NCBI GenBank assembly: GCA_022791755.1
Contig: JAAVZR010000041.1
Span: 1-64,000, forward strand
DNA: 64,000 bases
Direction: 5' to 3'
From: Lachnospiraceae bacterium
GTDB lineage: Bacteria > Bacillota > Clostridia > Lachnospirales > Lachnospiraceae
Under the pieces are notes generated by a model. The model saw nothing but the letters and a program-made list of their open reading frames with translations. It had not been told where the DNA came from and ran no database searches. Of this stretch, positions 63,054 through 64,000 are shown one piece after another (positions within the stretch are counted from its first letter, which is position 1; the number at the start of each line of letters is the position of its first letter). The translations under genes and the position numbers were made by a program.

Positions 63054-64000
63054 TCATTCTGCTTTCATCGGGCTTCCCTTTACTATGAAGCCGATATCAG
63101 AAACGGAGCCGCCGTCCTCCATATATCCGTTGTAATCCTTTGATGTGATGTGCAGCACACTGCCGTCCGCCGAGTAATCTCCGTTCCACCCGTCAAGCAG
63201 TGCAATCTCTCCGTCGAACGCCACATCCACAGCCCACTGACTGCAGGCGCTTCCGGAGATATTGCACAGGCTCAGGGTATACAGGTATACCGGCTCACCG
63301 TCTGCCTCCCAGCTGTTTGTCAGTACCGCCGTAATCTCGAACCCACCGTTCGTGAGGGAGGACCGGGCCGGGAGGCTTTCCTGTGAGGGTGACTCCGCAG
63401 GCTGCCCGGAGGGAGACGGCAAAGGAGGGCTTTTCGTCTCCCCATTCCCGCTCTCACCCTCCTGTGCATCTGCCCCGGAATCCGGCTGCCGCCCGCCTGT
63501 CAGCATTCCGTACAGCCACCTCCCGGAAGCGCTCAGGTCGTCCTGTGCAAAACCGGCGGTCTTCCCACAGGAGCTTAAGAGTATCGCCGATGTCTCATTC
63601 TTATTTGACAAATTCCAGGCCACATAGCTGATGCCATAGGCATCCATGGCCTGCACCCACCGGTTCGCCTCCGTCTCGTCCACCGCGCCGTTTCCGCTGG
63701 CGTCACAGATCCCGTACTCCGACACGAAGACCGGCAGACCGGCCTCCACAGCCGCCGCCATCTTCTCTCTCAGATCTCCTCTGTGTGTCGCCGCATAAAA
63801 GTGAAGCGTATACATCAGATTATCATACTCCGTGATCGGATCCGCAGCCGCCTCGTCCACATACTGGGACCAGTTCGGCGTTCCCACCAGAATCACCGCC
63901 TCCGCGTCGTTAGCCCGGATCACCCCCGCTATCTCCTTTGCGTACTCTTTGATCTCGCTCCAGGAGGTTCCTCCGTTGGGCTCGTTGCATATCTCATACA
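63054..64000 (-). CDS. GH5-type glycosidase with CBM-like tail, 5' part outside the window
   Basis: A partial gene whose start lies beyond the window. The visible part shows the acid/base Glu in YEICNEPNGG (about 63970-63998), and the nucleophile Glu in VFVSEYG, as in glycoside hydrolase family 5 cellulases/mannanases. A Ser/Pro/Gly-rich linker leads to a C-terminal beta domain (about the last 95 residues, with FEITAVLTNSW and CSQWAVDVAFDG) like CBM2-type carbohydrate-binding modules. The reading frame is open to the edge. It is convergent with the lipoprotein gene, nine bases away. Confidence 0.85.
   Translation of the reverse strand, partial: YEICNEPNGGTSWSEIKEYAKEIAGVIRANDAEAVILVGTPNWSQYVDEAAADPITEYDNLMYTLHFYAATHRGDLREKMAAAVEAGLPVFVSEYGICDASGNGAVDETEANRWVQAMDAYGISYVAWNLSNKNETSAILLSSCGKTAGFAQDDLSASGRWLYGMLTGGRQPDSGADAQEGESGNGETKSPPLPSPSGQPAESPSQESLPARSSLTNGGFEITAVLTNSWEADGEPVYLYTLSLCNISGSACSQWAVDVAFDGEIALLDGWNGDYSADGSVLHITSKDYNGYMEDGGSVSDIGFIVKGSPMKAE

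Overview
This 64 kb window looks like chromosomal DNA of an anaerobic Gram-positive gut-type Bacillota, most likely a member of the Lachnospiraceae or a close relative. The reasons are a nine-gene V/A-type ATPase operon in Enterococcus/Clostridium order, a reverse rubrerythrin beside a PerR-like repressor, a PTS glucose permease with a PRD antiterminator, a Sua5 / low-Mr phosphatase / RpiB block as in Bacillus, purine-rich AGGAGG-type ribosome sites, and lipoproteins and sortase-free secreted proteins typical of Clostridia. I see no rRNA, tRNA, insertion sequence, prophage or CRISPR array. Genes are tightly packed in short operons on both strands, with strong hairpin terminators between convergent units.

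Layout. 1-6.5 kb: glucose PTS permease and antiterminator, an L-cysteine desulfidase, a TetR regulator and two acetyltransferases. 6.5-8.7 kb: rubrerythrin, PerR-like repressor (both promoters carry the same 23-bp palindrome) and a HAD phosphatase. 8.9-13.3 kb: a MacB/FtsX-type ABC exporter with a huge coiled-coil permease. 13.4-17.2 kb: an HD-GYP protein and a hybrid histidine kinase. 17.4-22.9 kb: TetR, HdeD-like membrane protein, MMPL transporter and a secreted YhgE-like repeat protein. 23-28 kb: an orphan response regulator upstream of an AfuABC/FbpABC-type uptake system. 28.2-37 kb: V-type ATPase operon ntpFIKECGABD, with c-subunit residues that predict sodium coupling. 37-39.2 kb: tsaC/sua5, low-Mr phosphatase, rpiB. 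39.5-43.7 kb: three proteins without a recognised function. 43.8-46.6 kb: an AIRS_C-only protein, Lrp regulator, aminotransferase and TrmL. 46.8-51.8 kb: VanW protein, a hidden 36-residue membrane peptide, endonuclease III, a B12-binding radical SAM protein and a BlaI-type repressor.

51.9-63 kb is the most unusual part. A cytoplasmic phosphodiester-glycosidase-domain protein is divergent from a five-gene set: a 1013-residue fusion of a fold-III PLP decarboxylase with a membrane-anchored extracellular transglutaminase, an amino-acid-adenylating enzyme (DltA-like), a carrier protein (DltC-like), an MBOAT acyltransferase (DltB-like) and a membrane-anchored SGNH-like protein (DltD-like position). 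Together these read as a non-canonical Dlt-type pathway that charges an amino acid on a carrier, passes it across the membrane and puts it on an extracellular acceptor, with its own decarboxylase and transglutaminase. A small lipoprotein follows, and the window ends inside a GH5 glycosidase. Domain calls and residues were read by eye; the substrate, acceptor and the way the parts cooperate are inference.
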